Below, piece by piece: positions 63,631-64,000 of a stretch of 64,000 bases of DNA (the stretch's first letter is position 1; every line of letters begins with the position of its first letter). The notes beneath the pieces are model-generated. The model saw only the letters and a list, made by a program, of their open reading frames with translations, made no database searches and was not told where the DNA came from. Source of the DNA: Synechococcales cyanobacterium GL140_1_metabinner_5_sub (GTDB lineage Bacteria; Cyanobacteriota; Cyanobacteriia; Cyanobacteriales; Chamaesiphonaceae); contig JANYHM010000077.1 in NCBI GenBank assembly GCA_025359065.1, positions 18,023 through 82,022 of the forward strand, in the 5' to 3' direction. Position numbers and translations under genes: made by a program.

Positions 63631-64000
63631 TTATCTTCCATATTTGAGCTGCAAATCTGGGGGCATCTTCATTTTGTTAATGTGATATGATATGTAATTA
63701 CCGTTACGTTTTTTTTCATTATTCCTTTCATCAGATATCTGACCATCAATCCATACTGTATCCCGTTTCAATCGTATCATTCTTCCCGTTTTTCTCGTAA
63801 TAACCCTAGAAGTCGCATGGCATCGTCTCACTGGTAGACCTCCGATCGACCCCTCATAAGAGCATTCTGTACCGTTGGGTTCTTCGGATGTTTCTTCCTC
63901 TGGTATTACTTCGTCAATAAATCTTCCTTTTACTGTGACTGTACAACTATTTTCCATTGTTTTTAATACTACTGTCGAGCCGTTGGGAATGTTAGCCTTC
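63631..64000 (-). CDS. Hypothetical protein, 5' end off window
   Basis: The minus-strand frame is open from 63631 to the window edge (at least 122 residues), so the ATG at 63957 need not be the start; the upstream codons read KANIPNGSTVVLKT. The sequence is rich in Thr, Arg and Lys, with no recognised domain and no membrane segment; it has a KRNGNYISYHI C-terminal region. The base composition is more A/T-rich than the rest of the window, which suggests accessory or recently acquired DNA. It could be part of a longer repeat-rich protein. Confidence 0.55.
   Translation of the reverse strand, partial: KANIPNGSTVVLKTMENSCTVTVKGRFIDEVIPEEETSEEPNGTECSYEGSIGGLPVRRCHATSRVITRKTGRMIRLKRDTVWIDGQISDERNNEKKRNGNYISYHINKMKMPPDLQLKYGR

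Noticed and set aside
1..64000. tRNA, rRNA or CRISPR arrays
   Set aside because: No cloverleaf-like tRNA with a TTC-arm motif, no rRNA and no spaced direct repeats were seen when reading the intergenic regions.

Overview
This 64 kb window is chromosomal DNA from a cyanobacterium, probably a filamentous or gliding one. Evidence: CGATCG-rich HIP1-type octamers throughout; cyanobacteria-restricted families (NdhN, DUF2605/DUF2973, DUF3082, PAP/fibrillin, PatA-type response regulator, CruA/CruP-type flavoprotein, omega-3 desaturase DesB); and an Hmp/Pil-type chemosensory locus. The genus cannot be fixed from the sequence alone. No rRNA, tRNA, CRISPR array or complete insertion sequence was seen. 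Genes are dense, mostly in short operons on the minus strand.

Layout. 1-745: 3'-truncated iron-type alcohol/glycerol dehydrogenase. 0.8-10.5 kb: a six-gene chemosensory operon on the minus strand, in transcription order PatA-like regulator, CheY, CheW, multi-GAF soluble chemoreceptor, hybrid CheA, second CheW-like protein. It matches the Hmp/Pil systems that control type IV pilus motility. 10.7-12 kb: MlaF-like ABC ATPase and a small anchored protein. 12.2-15.9 kb: a Ser/Thr kinase fused through one membrane segment to a periplasmic ligand-binding domain, then an MFS exporter; their junction lies inside a very long hairpin. 16-20.4 kb: M23 peptidase, K+ channel, unknown protein, and a metallothionein/SmtB-type repressor pair (smtA was found outside the supplied ORFs), then YbjQ. 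20.4-29.3 kb: PAP/fibrillin, LarB, a CBS-PAS histidine kinase, glycine decarboxylase GcvP and an ABC-2 exporter pair. 29.7-37 kb: GltB-type glutamate synthase and glycogen phosphorylase, convergent. 37-48.2 kb: Uma2 nuclease-like protein, ArgF, transglutaminase-like membrane protein, small unknowns, 2H phosphoesterase-like protein, NdhN, beta-phosphoglucomutase-like HAD, DUF2973/DUF2605, ThrRS and RimM. 48.2-55.1 kb: HNH protein and an exopolysaccharide operon (GumC-like, Wzy-like, GT4, WecG-like, beta-helix protein). 55.3-61.9 kb: CruA/CruP-type flavoprotein, cysteine synthase, a 36-residue membrane peptide, GAF/HD-GYP protein, DUF3082, DesB. 62-64 kb: an eroding accessory end with a nonsense-interrupted Rpn/DUF2887 nuclease, a duplicated ~85 bp element, an antitoxin-like remnant and an ORF leaving the window.

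How the parts fit. The chemosensory operon, the exopolysaccharide operon and the HD-GYP (c-di-GMP phosphodiesterase-type) protein are all typical of surface motility and slime control. GltB, GcvP, ArgF, CysK and GlgP are core nitrogen, one-carbon, sulphur and carbon-storage enzymes. The most unusual items are the receptor-like kinase and the terminator-like hairpin at its end, the docking-motif-like array in CheA, bilin-type Cys motifs in chemoreceptor GAF domains, the co-directional smtA-smtB pair, and the duplicated element at the right end.
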